NCBI GenBank assembly: GCA_905612435.1
Contig: CAJQRZ010000024.1
Location: 1-42,988, forward strand
DNA length: 42,988 bases
Source of the DNA: an uncultured Candidatus Pelagibacter sp.
Lineage (GTDB): Bacteria > Pseudomonadota > Alphaproteobacteria > Pelagibacterales > Pelagibacteraceae
Direction: 5' to 3'
Under the pieces are notes generated by a model. That model was not told the origin of the DNA, made no database searches, and saw nothing but the letters and a program-made list of their open reading frames with translations. This document shows, piece by piece, positions 17,962 to 26,942 of the stretch. The position numbers were made by a program, and so were the translations under genes. Each line of letters opens with the position of its first letter. The stretch's first letter is position 1.

Positions 17962-20820
17962 ATGCTAAAAAATGCTCAAAAAGATTTTATTCGAAGACAC
18001 ATAGGACCTTCTGAAGAAGAACAAAAAATTATGCTTCAAGAATTGGGGTTTAAAAATTTAAATGAGCTAATAGAAAATACAGTACCAGAAAAAATCCTTT
18101 TTAAAGATGATTTAGGTATTGGTGAACCAAATTCAGAATATAAGGCACTTAGAAAATTAAAAAATATTTCTAAAAAAAATAAAGTTTATTCAAGTTTTAT
18201 TGGAATGGGTTATTATGGAACGTATACTCCATATGTGATACTACGAAATATTTTAGAGAATCCTGGTTGGTACACTTCTTATACTCCGTATCAGCCAGAA
18301 GTAGCTCAAGGTAGACTTGAAATGCTACTAAACTTTCAACAAATGATAATTGATTTCACAGGGATGGATATTGCTAATGCGTCTCTTTTAGACGAAGGTA
18401 CGGCTGCTGCTGAGGCTATGGGTTTAAGTTATAGAATATGTAAAAGTGAAACAAAAAAAGTTTTTGTTTCACAAAATTGCCACCCGCAAACTATTGATGT
18501 AATTAAAACAAGAGCTGAACCACTAGGTTTAGAAATAATAATTGGAGATGAAGATAAAGACATAAATGAAGATATTATTTGTGGAATTATACAATATCCT
18601 GGAACTTTAGGAGATATCAAGGACCCCAGTGAAGCCATTAGTAAAATACACAAATATAACGGGAAAGCTGTATTAGCTTGTGATTTGTTAGCTTTAGCAA
18701 AACTTAAAACACCAGCAGAATTAGGAGCTGATATTGCGGTTGGAAGCTCACAACGCTTTGGTATTCCAATGGGGTATGGTGGTCCTCACGCCGCTTTTTT
18801 TGCTACTAAGGATGAATATAAAAGATCAATGCCTGGTAGAATAGTTGGAGTTTCAGTTGATAAACATGGCAATAAAGCTTTAAGGTTGGCACTTCAAACA
18901 AGAGAGCAACACATAAGGAGAGATAAGGCTACAAGTAATATTTGTACTGCTCAAGCATTACTTGCAATAGTTTCAGCAGCTTATGCTGTTTATCATGGTC
19001 CTAAAGGAATTAAAAAGATAGCTGAAAGTGTATCACAATTAACAAAAAATTTTGCAGACAAGTTGAAACAATCAGGTTACGAACTTTATACAGATAATTT
19101 TTTTGATACCGTTACAATAAAGTCATTAGATAAAACAGATAAAATTTATAAAAATGCATTGGATCAAGGAGTAAATATCAGAAAAGTGAATTCTGAAATG
19201 TTAGCAGTTTCATTTGATGAAAGAAAAAACTTATATAGAGCAAACCAACTATTAAAGATTTTTAATTGCTCAGAGACAATTAAAGAAACAATGAATGAGA
19301 GTTTATCTAATTTACCAAAAAATTTATTAAGAACCTCAACATATTTAGATCATCCAGTATTTAATAGTTATCATTCAGAAACAGAAATGCTTAGATACTT
19401 AAAGAGATTAGAAGATTCAGATATAGCATTAAATAGATCAATGATAGCACTAGGTTCATGTACAATGAAATTAAATTCAGTTTCTGAAATGACACCAGTC
19501 ACATGGAAGGAATTTTCACAACCACATCCTTTTTCTCCAATTGAACAAATGGAAGGTTATAGAGAATTATTTACTGATTTAAAAAATTGGCTAAGATCAA
19601 TAACTGGTTTTTCTGGTGTATCTCTACAACCAAATGCTGGAGCACAAGGTGAATTTACTGGTTTGATGATAATACGTAAATTTCATGAAAAAAATGGTGA
19701 TCAAAATAGAAATGTTTGTTTAATACCAAGTTCAGCACATGGTACTAACCCTGCTAGCGCACAAATGACCGGAATGAGGGTGGTAGTTATTAATTGTGAC
19801 AAACATGGAAATGTAGATTTTGATGATTTAAAGAAAAAAGTTGAAGAGCATTCAGATAATTTAGCAGCGTTAATGGTAACCTATCCATCAACGCATGGAG
19901 TTTTTGAAGAAAAAATAACAGACATTTGTGAACTGATTCATAAAAATGGAGGTCAAGTTTATATGGATGGAGCAAATCTAAATGCATTAGTAGGAATTGC
20001 AAAACCAGGAAATTTTGGCCCAGATGTTTGTCATATTAATTTACATAAAACATTCTGCATACCACATGGAGGAGGAGGTCCTGGAATGGGGCCAATTGCA
20101 TGTAAAAAACACCTAGAGGTATTTTTACCTAAACATTCAGTGATTAAAGATTGTGGTCCCAGCACAGGAATTGGTGCTGTATCAGCGGCACCTTGGGGAA
20201 GCTCAAGTATTCTATCTATTTCCTGGATGTATATAAAGATGATGGGATCAGAAGGATTAAAAAAAGCTTCACAAACTGCAATTCTTAATGCGAATTATAT
20301 AGCGCATAAACTAAAAGATTCTTTTCCAATTTTGTATAAAGGTAAAAGTGGAAATGTAGCTCATGAATGCATTATAGATATTAGGAAGATAAAAAGTGAA
20401 ACGGGAATTACTGAAGAGGATATAGCTAAAAGATTAATTGATTTTGGCTATCATGCTCCAACAATGTCATGGCCAGTAGCAGGTACCATGATGATTGAGC
20501 CCACAGAGAGTGAAAGTTTGAATGAAATTGATAAATTCTGCTCTACACTTAAAAAAATAAAACAGGAAATTGATAAAATCAAATCAGGTGAATACGATAA
20601 AATTGATAATCCATTGAAGAATGCGCCACATACTCACGTTGAATTAACCTCAAATAAGTGGGATCATAAGTATGAAAGAGAAGAGGCAGCATATCCTTCT
20701 GAGTTTTTAAGAAAAACTAAATATTGGCCTCCAGTTGCTAGAGTAGATAATGTTTATGGAGATAAAAACTTATTTTGTACATGTCCATCAATGGAAGAGT
20801 ACGAAGACACAGCGGCTTAA
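17962..20820 (+). CDS. gcvP: Glycine dehydrogenase (decarboxylating), P protein
   Basis: PLP enzyme that decarboxylates glycine and loads the aminomethyl group on GcvH. At 952 residues it is the full-length homodimeric form with fused halves rather than the split GcvPA/GcvPB type. The N-terminus DFIRRHIGPSEEEQ and the PLP lysine Lys696 in NLHKTFCIPHGGGGPGMGP are conserved, as is SSAHGTNPASAQMTGM. The fourth partner (L protein, dihydrolipoyl dehydrogenase) is not in the window. The lipid-modification genes begin 12 bases after its stop. Confidence 0.98.
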   Translation: MLKNAQKDFIRRHIGPSEEEQKIMLQELGFKNLNELIENTVPEKILFKDDLGIGEPNSEYKALRKLKNISKKNKVYSSFIGMGYYGTYTPYVILRNILENPGWYTSYTPYQPEVAQGRLEMLLNFQQMIIDFTGMDIANASLLDEGTAAAEAMGLSYRICKSETKKVFVSQNCHPQTIDVIKTRAEPLGLEIIIGDEDKDINEDIICGIIQYPGTLGDIKDPSEAISKIHKYNGKAVLACDLLALAKLKTPAELGADIAVGSSQRFGIPMGYGGPHAAFFATKDEYKRSMPGRIVGVSVDKHGNKALRLALQTREQHIRRDKATSNICTAQALLAIVSAAYAVYHGPKGIKKIAESVSQLTKNFADKLKQSGYELYTDNFFDTVTIKSLDKTDKIYKNALDQGVNIRKVNSEMLAVSFDERKNLYRANQLLKIFNCSETIKETMNESLSNLPKNLLRTSTYLDHPVFNSYHSETEMLRYLKRLEDSDIALNRSMIALGSCTMKLNSVSEMTPVTWKEFSQPHPFSPIEQMEGYRELFTDLKNWLRSITGFSGVSLQPNAGAQGEFTGLMIIRKFHEKNGDQNRNVCLIPSSAHGTNPASAQMTGMRVVVINCDKHGNVDFDDLKKKVEEHSDNLAALMVTYPSTHGVFEEKITDICELIHKNGGQVYMDGANLNALVGIAKPGNFGPDVCHINLHKTFCIPHGGGGPGMGPIACKKHLEVFLPKHSVIKDCGPSTGIGAVSAAPWGSSSILSISWMYIKMMGSEGLKKASQTAILNANYIAHKLKDSFPILYKGKSGNVAHECIIDIRKIKSETGITEEDIAKRLIDFGYHAPTMSWPVAGTMMIEPTESESLNEIDKFCSTLKKIKQEIDKIKSGEYDKIDNPLKNAPHTHVELTSNKWDHKYEREEAAYPSEFLRKTKYWPPVARVDNVYGDKNLFCTCPSMEEYEDTAA

Positions 20821-20832
20821 AGGTTTATCAAG

Positions 20833-22077
20833 ATGAAAATTGCTGTAGTTGGTGCTGGCATATCTGGATTAAGTGCAGCTTATTATTTATCCAAAAAATT
20901 TAAAGTTGATTTATTTGAAAAAGAAAATCAATTTGGTGGTCACGCAAATACAATAAAAGTAACTTATGACCATAATAAAGAAATTACCGTAGATATTGGA
21001 TTTATGGTTTTTAATAAAAATACCTATCCAAACTTAATTAATTTTTTTTTAGAAAACAAAATAGAAATTGAGAAAAGTGATATGTCATTTTCAATATCTG
21101 TAAATGGCAGTGATCTAGAATATTGTGGTAAAGGGTTAGGAGGAATTTTTTCAAATAAAAAAAACTTATTAAATTTAAAGTTTATTAAAATGTTTTTTGA
21201 AATAATTAGCTTTTATAAAAACTGCGAAAAAATAGAAACAGAAAAGATTAAATTAACAACATTAGGGGAATATTTAAAAAAAATAAAAATATCAGATTAT
21301 TTTATTAATTATCATATTATTCCAATGGTATCAGCAATTTGGTCAATGCCACCTTATGAGGCAACACAAATGCCATTATCATTTTTTTTAAATTTTTTTA
21401 AAAATCATGGTCTATTTAAAATAAAAGATAGACCTCAATGGTTTACGGTTGCAAATAGAAGTAAAACTTATGTAGATAAAATAATAAGTCAAATTAATGG
21501 AGAACATTTTAAAAATTATAATATAAATAAAATTGTTAGAAATGATTTTGGAGCTAAAATTTTTTATGGTGAAGAAAATGAGTTTTTTGAATATGATAAA
21601 GTTGTAATTGCAACACATGCGGATGAAGCATTAAAGATAATTGATAATCCAACGGTAGATGAAGAACTAATATTAAAAAATTTTAAATATAGAGAAAATA
21701 CAGCAGTTATTCATTTTGATGAAAGTATTATGCCTAAAAATAAGAATGCCTGGTGTTCTTGGAATTCATCAATGAGTGCAGATAATATTGAAAAAACATC
21801 AGTGACATATTGGTTAAATCAGTTACAGAATTTAAAAATAGACAGAAATATTTTTTTAACCATAAATCCTTTTAGAGAAATACCTACAGATAAAATATTT
21901 AAAAAGGTTAGGTTTACTCATCCTTATTACGATACTGAAGCGTTATCTAATCAGAGTAATCTATATAAAATTCAAAATAAAAAAAATATTTTATTTTGTG
22001 GGAGTTATTTTGGTTATGGTTTTCATGAGGATGGAATAAAGTCCTCTATTCAAATGTTAAAAACACTCAATGATTAA
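20833..22077 (+). CDS. FAD-dependent amine-oxidase-like protein of a lipid cluster
   Basis: A 414-residue flavoprotein. The dinucleotide-binding motif VVGAGISGLSAAYYLS opens the protein, followed by FEKENQFGGHANT; a C-terminal FCGSYFGYGFHEDG closes the FAD site. This subgroup (NAD(P)-binding, amine-oxidase fold) occurs together with DUF1365 and Cfa-like genes in many proteobacteria. In Rhodobacter a related protein, UfaD, acts as a desaturase in furan-fatty-acid synthesis, so oxidation of a methylated acyl chain is a fair guess. It overlaps the DUF1365 gene by 8 bases. Confidence 0.8.
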   Translation: MKIAVVGAGISGLSAAYYLSKKFKVDLFEKENQFGGHANTIKVTYDHNKEITVDIGFMVFNKNTYPNLINFFLENKIEIEKSDMSFSISVNGSDLEYCGKGLGGIFSNKKNLLNLKFIKMFFEIISFYKNCEKIETEKIKLTTLGEYLKKIKISDYFINYHIIPMVSAIWSMPPYEATQMPLSFFLNFFKNHGLFKIKDRPQWFTVANRSKTYVDKIISQINGEHFKNYNINKIVRNDFGAKIFYGEENEFFEYDKVVIATHADEALKIIDNPTVDEELILKNFKYRENTAVIHFDESIMPKNKNAWCSWNSSMSADNIEKTSVTYWLNQLQNLKIDRNIFLTINPFREIPTDKIFKKVRFTHPYYDTEALSNQSNLYKIQNKKNILFCGSYFGYGFHEDGIKSSIQMLKTLND

Positions 22078-22837
22078 AAATTCTTATATTTATACAGGTA
22101 CCGTAATTCACAAAAGATTTAAGCCAAAAATACACACTTTCAATTATAAAGTATTCTCATTACTTATAGATTTATCGGAAATAGAATTATTACATAAAAT
22201 GCTATGGTTATTTTCTTATAATAAATTTAACATCATTAGCTTTTTTAATAAAGATCATGGACCGAGAGATGGAAGCTCTCTTAAAAATTGGGTTATAGAT
22301 AATTTGAAAAAAAATAATATTGAAAGTAACGAGGTCAAAATTAAACTTTTATGCTATCCAAGAATATTTGGATATGTGTTTAATCCATTAAGCGTTTTCT
22401 ACATATATGATAAAAATTCAGATTTAATAGCCATATTGTATGAAGTTAAGAATACATTTGGAGAACAACACTCATATATTTTCAAAACTAAAAAAGAGCA
22501 AAATTTAATACAGCATGTATGTAAGAAAAAATTTTACGTATCACCATTTATTGAAATGAATTGTGTTTATTTTTTTAGATTATTAAAACCAGGTAATAAG
22601 ATTTCTGTCATTATTGACGTACAAGACTCGGAAGGTAAAATTCTCTATGCATCACAAGATGGGGTTAAAAGCGAATTAAATAATAATAACCTGTTCAAAT
22701 CTTATTTAAAACATCCATTAATGACATTTAAAATCATTTTAGCGATACATTTTGAGGCATTTAAATTATGGACAAAAGGAATTAAATTCATAAAAAAAAA
22801 ATTAAAGATTAAGAATAATATAACTATCGAAAATTAA
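22070..22837 (+). CDS. DUF1365-family protein
   Basis: A 255-residue protein of the DUF1365 family. The opening IYTGTVIHKRFKPKIHTFNYKV and the motif RIFGYVFNPLSVFYIYD are diagnostic. Biochemical function is not established; the family occurs beside flavin amine-oxidase-like and Cfa-like genes, which implies a role in modifying membrane fatty acids. The start overlaps the preceding gene and the stop overlaps the next start by a base. The C-terminal 35 residues are strongly basic and might contact membrane lipid. Confidence 0.85.
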   Translation: MIKNSYIYTGTVIHKRFKPKIHTFNYKVFSLLIDLSEIELLHKMLWLFSYNKFNIISFFNKDHGPRDGSSLKNWVIDNLKKNNIESNEVKIKLLCYPRIFGYVFNPLSVFYIYDKNSDLIAILYEVKNTFGEQHSYIFKTKKEQNLIQHVCKKKFYVSPFIEMNCVYFFRLLKPGNKISVIIDVQDSEGKILYASQDGVKSELNNNNLFKSYLKHPLMTFKIILAIHFEAFKLWTKGIKFIKKKLKIKNNITIEN

Positions 22838-24015
22838 TGTTGATTTATAAAATTTCAGATTTAATTGTGTTTAATGTATTAAAAAATATAAAACATGGTT
22901 TTCTTGAAATTAAAAAAACCGATGGAGAAGTTTTAAAATTCGGTAATCCTGATGAAAATTTAAAAGTTTTTTTAGAAATTAAAGATGAAAGTCTTAATTA
23001 TAATTTGATTAAAAGTGGAAGTGTTGCCTTAGGAGAATCTTATATGAAAGATCTTTTCACAACAAATAATCTTTCTGATTTAATTGAATTAACTGCAAAA
23101 AATATAAAAATTATTTATAAATTTTCAGGTGTTTTTGATTTACCTTTCATTAACTTTATAAAAAATAAGATTATAAAAAATACAAAAAGTAGAAGTAAAG
23201 AAAACATTGCAAAACATTATGATTTAGGAAATGATTTTTTTTCTTTATGGCTTGATAAAACCTTGACCTACTCCAGTGCTATATTTGAGAACTCTAAGCA
23301 AGATCTTTTTAATGCTCAGAACAACAAATATCAAAAATTAATTGATCTTTTAAAACCAATAAATGGAAGTAAAATTTTAGAAATTGGCTGTGGCTGGGGT
23401 GGTTTTGCTGAGTATTTGGGTACTAATTATGATGTTAAATTAGATTGTATCACTATTTCAAAAAGACAATTCGAGTTTGCAAAAGAAAGAATTCATAAAT
23501 GTGGACTTAATGAAAAAGTAAATATTGAAATAAAAGATTACAGGGATCTAAAGAGTAAATATGATCATATAGCATCTATAGAAATGATAGAGGCGGTAGG
23601 ACAAAACTATTTAGATAGTTATTTTAGCACAATCAAAAATAATTTAACACCATCAGGCACAGTAGGTATTCAAGCTATAACTATCGATGATAATTTGTTT
23701 GATCGATATAAAAACAAGCAAGACTTTATCCAAAAATATATTTTTCCTGGTGGTTTTTTACCTTCTAGAAATGAATTGAAAAATTATGTTGATACTAATG
23801 GTTTAAAGTTTAATGAATATAATTCATATGCCGATCATTACTCTGATACTTTAATTATTTGGAGAGAGATATTTAATAAAAAGTGGGGCTTAATTAAAGA
23901 ACAAGGTTTTGATTTAACATTTAAAAGGATGTGGGAATTTTATTTTTCATATTGTGAGGCTGGTTTTAAATCAAAAAATATAGATCTAATTCAATTTTCA
24001 TTACAAAATAAATAA
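22837..24015 (+). CDS. Cyclopropane-fatty-acid synthase-like methyltransferase
   Basis: A 392-residue SAM-dependent lipid methyltransferase. An N-terminal 110-residue lipid-binding region is followed by IAKHYDLGNDFFSLWLD, TYSSAIFE, the SAM motif KILEIGCGWGGFAEY and ASIEMIEAVGQNYL, all typical of the Cfa family. In its cluster context it could make cyclopropane acyl chains or, like UfaM of Rhodobacter, methylate an unsaturated chain on the way to a furan fatty acid. Sequence cannot separate these. It is the third of four coupled genes. Confidence 0.88.
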   Translation: MLIYKISDLIVFNVLKNIKHGFLEIKKTDGEVLKFGNPDENLKVFLEIKDESLNYNLIKSGSVALGESYMKDLFTTNNLSDLIELTAKNIKIIYKFSGVFDLPFINFIKNKIIKNTKSRSKENIAKHYDLGNDFFSLWLDKTLTYSSAIFENSKQDLFNAQNNKYQKLIDLLKPINGSKILEIGCGWGGFAEYLGTNYDVKLDCITISKRQFEFAKERIHKCGLNEKVNIEIKDYRDLKSKYDHIASIEMIEAVGQNYLDSYFSTIKNNLTPSGTVGIQAITIDDNLFDRYKNKQDFIQKYIFPGGFLPSRNELKNYVDTNGLKFNEYNSYADHYSDTLIIWREIFNKKWGLIKEQGFDLTFKRMWEFYFSYCEAGFKSKNIDLIQFSLQNK

Positions 24016-24028
24016 CAACAGGAGAGAT

Positions 24029-24577
24029 ATGATAAACTTTAAGAGATTTAAATTAACAGTATTAATAATTGCTTTATTTTTTACGGCGAGTTGTGTAAAC
24101 AATAACTCTATGAAACCTACAGATTTTAAAAATACAGAGCCATCTATGACTATAGAAAACTACTTTGACGGTCCTGTTAAAGCATGGGGACTATTACAAG
24201 ATCGAAGTGGCAAGGTTACTAGACAATTTAAAGCAGATATGTTTGGCAGTTTTGAGGGTGATATTTTAACTCTTAAAGAGGATTTCTATTGGACAGATGG
24301 TGAAAAACAAAAGCGTATATGGAAAATCAAAAAAATTGATCAAAATTACTACGAAGGATCTGCTCCAGATGTAGTTGGAATTGCAAAAGGTTTTCAATAT
24401 GGATCTGCTTTTAAATTTGAATACAGCTTAATGGTTCCATTTAAAGGAAAGAATATCAAAGTTTCTTTTGATGATTGGATTTTTAAACAAGACGAAGAGG
24501 TTGCTATTAATAGAGCTACATTAACTAAATTTGGATTTAAAGTGGGTGAGTTGACTGTATTCTTTAAGAAAAATTAG
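24029..24577 (+). CDS. DUF3833 lipoprotein
   Basis: A 182-residue protein with a lipobox (residues LFFTASC, lipidated Cys near position 22) after a basic start and hydrophobic core, so it is probably an outer- or inner-membrane-anchored lipoprotein. The body matches DUF3833 in pattern (MTIENYFDGPVKAWGLLQDRSGK, then DILTLKEDFYWTDGEKQKRIW). The family accompanies Cfa/DUF1365 clusters; function is unknown. It has a GGAG Shine-Dalgarno a few bases before the start (24021-24024), unlike its overlapping neighbours. Confidence 0.8.
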   Translation: MINFKRFKLTVLIIALFFTASCVNNNSMKPTDFKNTEPSMTIENYFDGPVKAWGLLQDRSGKVTRQFKADMFGSFEGDILTLKEDFYWTDGEKQKRIWKIKKIDQNYYEGSAPDVVGIAKGFQYGSAFKFEYSLMVPFKGKNIKVSFDDWIFKQDEEVAINRATLTKFGFKVGELTVFFKKN

Positions 24578-24581
24578 TAGC

Positions 24582-25334
24582 TTATTTTTTGTATCCCATT
24601 CCAACAAGTTTGAAATAGATCGCGTGAGGCAATAGTCTTAGAAATTTTAAAAAATATGTAAAAGTTTTAGGAAAATGGATTTCGAAGCCCTTTTTCTTAA
24701 TTAAGCCAATATAAATTTGTTCTGCAGCAAATTCTGGTGACTTTATCATTGGCATTGGAAAATCATTCTGGTCTGTCATGGGAGTTTTGATAAAGCCAGG
24801 ACTTATTAGGGAAACTCTTACATTTACTCTTTTCATTTCAAACTGCAGGCTTTCTGTAAAGGTAGTAAGTGCAGACTTAGACGCACAATAAGCACCTGCC
24901 GCAGGTAACCCTCTATAGCCAGCAACAGAAGAAATTATAGATATCTGCCCACTTTTTTTATTATTAAAGTACTCATAAATGGAGTTGATAGAATTCATTG
25001 TGCCGAAATAATTTACTTCCATAATTTTTCTTATTTTATCTAAATTAAAGCTCTTTTCAGACTTTGGATCATGTATGCCAGTGCCAAATACACAAATCTC
25101 AATATTTTCAAATCTTTTTATAATATCATCAAAGACAGTTTTACACTGTTCAGTGTTTGTAACATCTAATGGAAATGAATGAATATTTGCATTTTTACTT
25201 TGTAATTCCTGTAATAAATTTTCTCGTCTAGCAGAAGCAGCAACTGTCCAGCCTTCGTTAGCAAATTTTAGAGCCAAAGATCTACCAATTCCACTACTTG
25301 CACCAGTTATCCAAATTACTTTTTTATCATTCAT
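24582..25334 (-). CDS. Short-chain dehydrogenase/reductase
   Basis: A 250-residue classical SDR. The cofactor motif TGASSGIGRSLAL (TGxxxGxG) is near residue 10, and the catalytic Ser, Tyr and Lys are visible in SSVAGYRGLPAAGAYCASKSAL. A basic, hydrophobic C-terminus suggests membrane association. It converges on the lipid cluster, and SDRs are frequent members of such clusters, so a fatty-acyl or ketone substrate is likely, though unproven. Its start is 4 bases from the first candidate start of the divergent tspO gene. Confidence 0.85.
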   Translation of the reverse strand: MNDKKVIWITGASSGIGRSLALKFANEGWTVAASARRENLLQELQSKNANIHSFPLDVTNTEQCKTVFDDIIKRFENIEICVFGTGIHDPKSEKSFNLDKIRKIMEVNYFGTMNSINSIYEYFNNKKSGQISIISSVAGYRGLPAAGAYCASKSALTTFTESLQFEMKRVNVRVSLISPGFIKTPMTDQNDFPMPMIKSPEFAAEQIYIGLIKKKGFEIHFPKTFTYFLKFLRLLPHAIYFKLVGMGYKK

Positions 25335-25343
25335 TAAGTGATG

Positions 25344-25349
25344 TATAAT
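25344..25349 (+). promoter_or_regulatory. Consensus -10 element before tspO
   Basis: A perfect TATAAT lies 6 bases before the chosen tspO ATG at 25356, so transcription would start at about the start codon and the message would be leaderless. No good -35 is seen 17 bases upstream (TTTTTA). It also lies just outside the divergent SDR start. Confidence 0.4.
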
Positions 25350-25355
25350 GGGTTT

Positions 25356-25823
25356 ATGTTAAAAAACAAATTATTATCCTTTTTACTATTTGCCATAATT
25401 ACTTATTCAGCATCTGCTATTGGTGGTTTAGCCACTATAAATTTTAAAGAACCTTGGTACTCAATGCTAGTGATGCCAACATACAATCCTCCTGCCTGGG
25501 TTTTTGCACCAGTGTGGACCACGCTTTATTTATTTATGACAATCGCTATCTGGAAATTCTGGCATAGTAAAAATAGAGATATAGATACGATTTATATTTA
25601 TATAGTACATTTAATTTTTAATACAACTTGGAGTATAGTTTTTTTTGTTTTTCATAAAATTACTTTAGCGCTAATTGTATTAGTAATTTTAATATTATTG
25701 ATAATCATTCTCATAGTAAGATTTAAGCGTGTCAACTTGCTTAGTTTTTATTTAATGATTCCTTATTTACTTTGGTGTCTCTTTGCATTACTGCTAAATC
25801 TAAGCCTAATTATATTAAACTAA
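25356..25823 (+). CDS. tspO: TspO/MBR-family tryptophan-rich sensory protein
   Basis: A 155-residue, five-helix membrane protein related to the mitochondrial benzodiazepine receptor. Conserved aromatic motifs are PWYSMLVMPTYNPPAWVFAPVWTTLY and NTTWSIVFF. The family binds tetrapyrroles and sterols; bacterial TspO modulates responses to light and oxygen. The ATG at 25356 is preferred over earlier GTG (25338) and ATG (25341) because a TATAAT at 25344-25349 would lie within the coding region otherwise. In Alphaproteobacteria this family is often near photo-oxidative stress and fatty-acid-modification genes, which fits the lipid cluster here. Confidence 0.88.
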   Translation: MLKNKLLSFLLFAIITYSASAIGGLATINFKEPWYSMLVMPTYNPPAWVFAPVWTTLYLFMTIAIWKFWHSKNRDIDTIYIYIVHLIFNTTWSIVFFVFHKITLALIVLVILILLIIILIVRFKRVNLLSFYLMIPYLLWCLFALLLNLSLIILN

Positions 25824-25830
25824 ATAAATT

Positions 25831-26934
25831 ATGGATGATGTTGTAATAGTTGGTGGTGGAATAATAGGAACTGCTACTGCTTATTTTTTATCTAAAGAAG
25901 GTAGAAAAGTTAAAGTTATAGAAAAAGACCCAACTTATAAAACAGCCTCTTTCCCACTATCATTGGGTGGTTTTAGAAGACAATTTTTTCAAAAAGAAAA
26001 TATTTTATTAGGAAAATTTGCAAGAGAGTTTATTTTTCAAATACCAGAATTACTTAAAACTGAAAAAAATCCAAATCCTACAGCTAGTATGGTTCCAAAT
26101 GGTTACTTGTTAATGTTTGGACCTGAACATGCAGAGGAACAGTACAGAGCCTTGGAAAACCATAAAGAGTGTGATGCTGGAACTAAAAATATTAAAGGTT
26201 CAGAGTTATCCAAGATCTTTCCTTACATTAACGATGAGGGTATAGAAACTGCCACCTATACAGATGATAAGAGTGAGGGTTGGATTGATCCTTTTTTGTT
26301 TCATAGCGCCCTTAAAAGTAAAGCCATAGAGCTTGGTGCAGAATTTATTAAAGGTGAAGTAAAAAGTATTTCTGAAATCAAAGCTAAAACTATAATATCT
26401 GCTGCAGGCTGTTGGACTAAGGAATTATTAGAAGACATTCCTGTTGTTCCTCAAAAACATACTGTTTTTAGAGTTAAATGCCCAACACATATACCTGAAA
26501 TGCCTTTGTGTGGAGATTTAACTACAGGTGTATATTGGAGACCCGAAGGCAAAGAATACTTGGCTGGTTCACCGAATTCAGTATTTGATGCCACCGATTT
26601 AGAACCAGCTTGGAATGACTTTGAGGAATTAGTTTGGCCAGCCTTAGCAGAAAGAATTCCAGTTTTCGAGAAGCTAAAGTTAACAGGTGGGTGGGCTGGT
26701 TATTATGATTGTAATAAATTAGATAACAATGCTGTTGTTGGCAAACATCCAAAATACGACAATGTTTATATGGCATCAGGATTTACAGGTAGAGGCTTGA
26801 TGCAAGCACCAGGAATTGGCAGAGCTTTAACTGAATTAATTACAACCGGTTCATACCAAACAATTGATATCAGCGATTTTTCAGTTGAAAGAGTATTAGA
26901 AAATAATGCAAGACCTGAACCTTACGTACTATAA
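25831..26934 (+). CDS. DAO-family FAD-dependent amino-acid/amine oxidoreductase
   Basis: A 367-residue flavoenzyme of the glycine/D-amino-acid oxidase fold. The ADP-binding motif VIVGGGIIGTATAYFLS starts it, and SLGGFRRQFFQKENI matches the sarcosine oxidase beta/FOXRED1-type segment. The C-terminal FAD motif is YMASGFTGRGLMQAPGIGRAL. Likely substrates are secondary or tertiary amines (sarcosine, dimethylglycine, proline). If sarcosine were the substrate, it would link creatinase (37463) to the glycine cleavage system. It starts 7 bases after tspO ends; no partner subunits are adjacent. Confidence 0.82.
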   Translation: MDDVVIVGGGIIGTATAYFLSKEGRKVKVIEKDPTYKTASFPLSLGGFRRQFFQKENILLGKFAREFIFQIPELLKTEKNPNPTASMVPNGYLLMFGPEHAEEQYRALENHKECDAGTKNIKGSELSKIFPYINDEGIETATYTDDKSEGWIDPFLFHSALKSKAIELGAEFIKGEVKSISEIKAKTIISAAGCWTKELLEDIPVVPQKHTVFRVKCPTHIPEMPLCGDLTTGVYWRPEGKEYLAGSPNSVFDATDLEPAWNDFEELVWPALAERIPVFEKLKLTGGWAGYYDCNKLDNNAVVGKHPKYDNVYMASGFTGRGLMQAPGIGRALTELITTGSYQTIDISDFSVERVLENNARPEPYVL

Positions 26935-26942
26935 GATTAACA

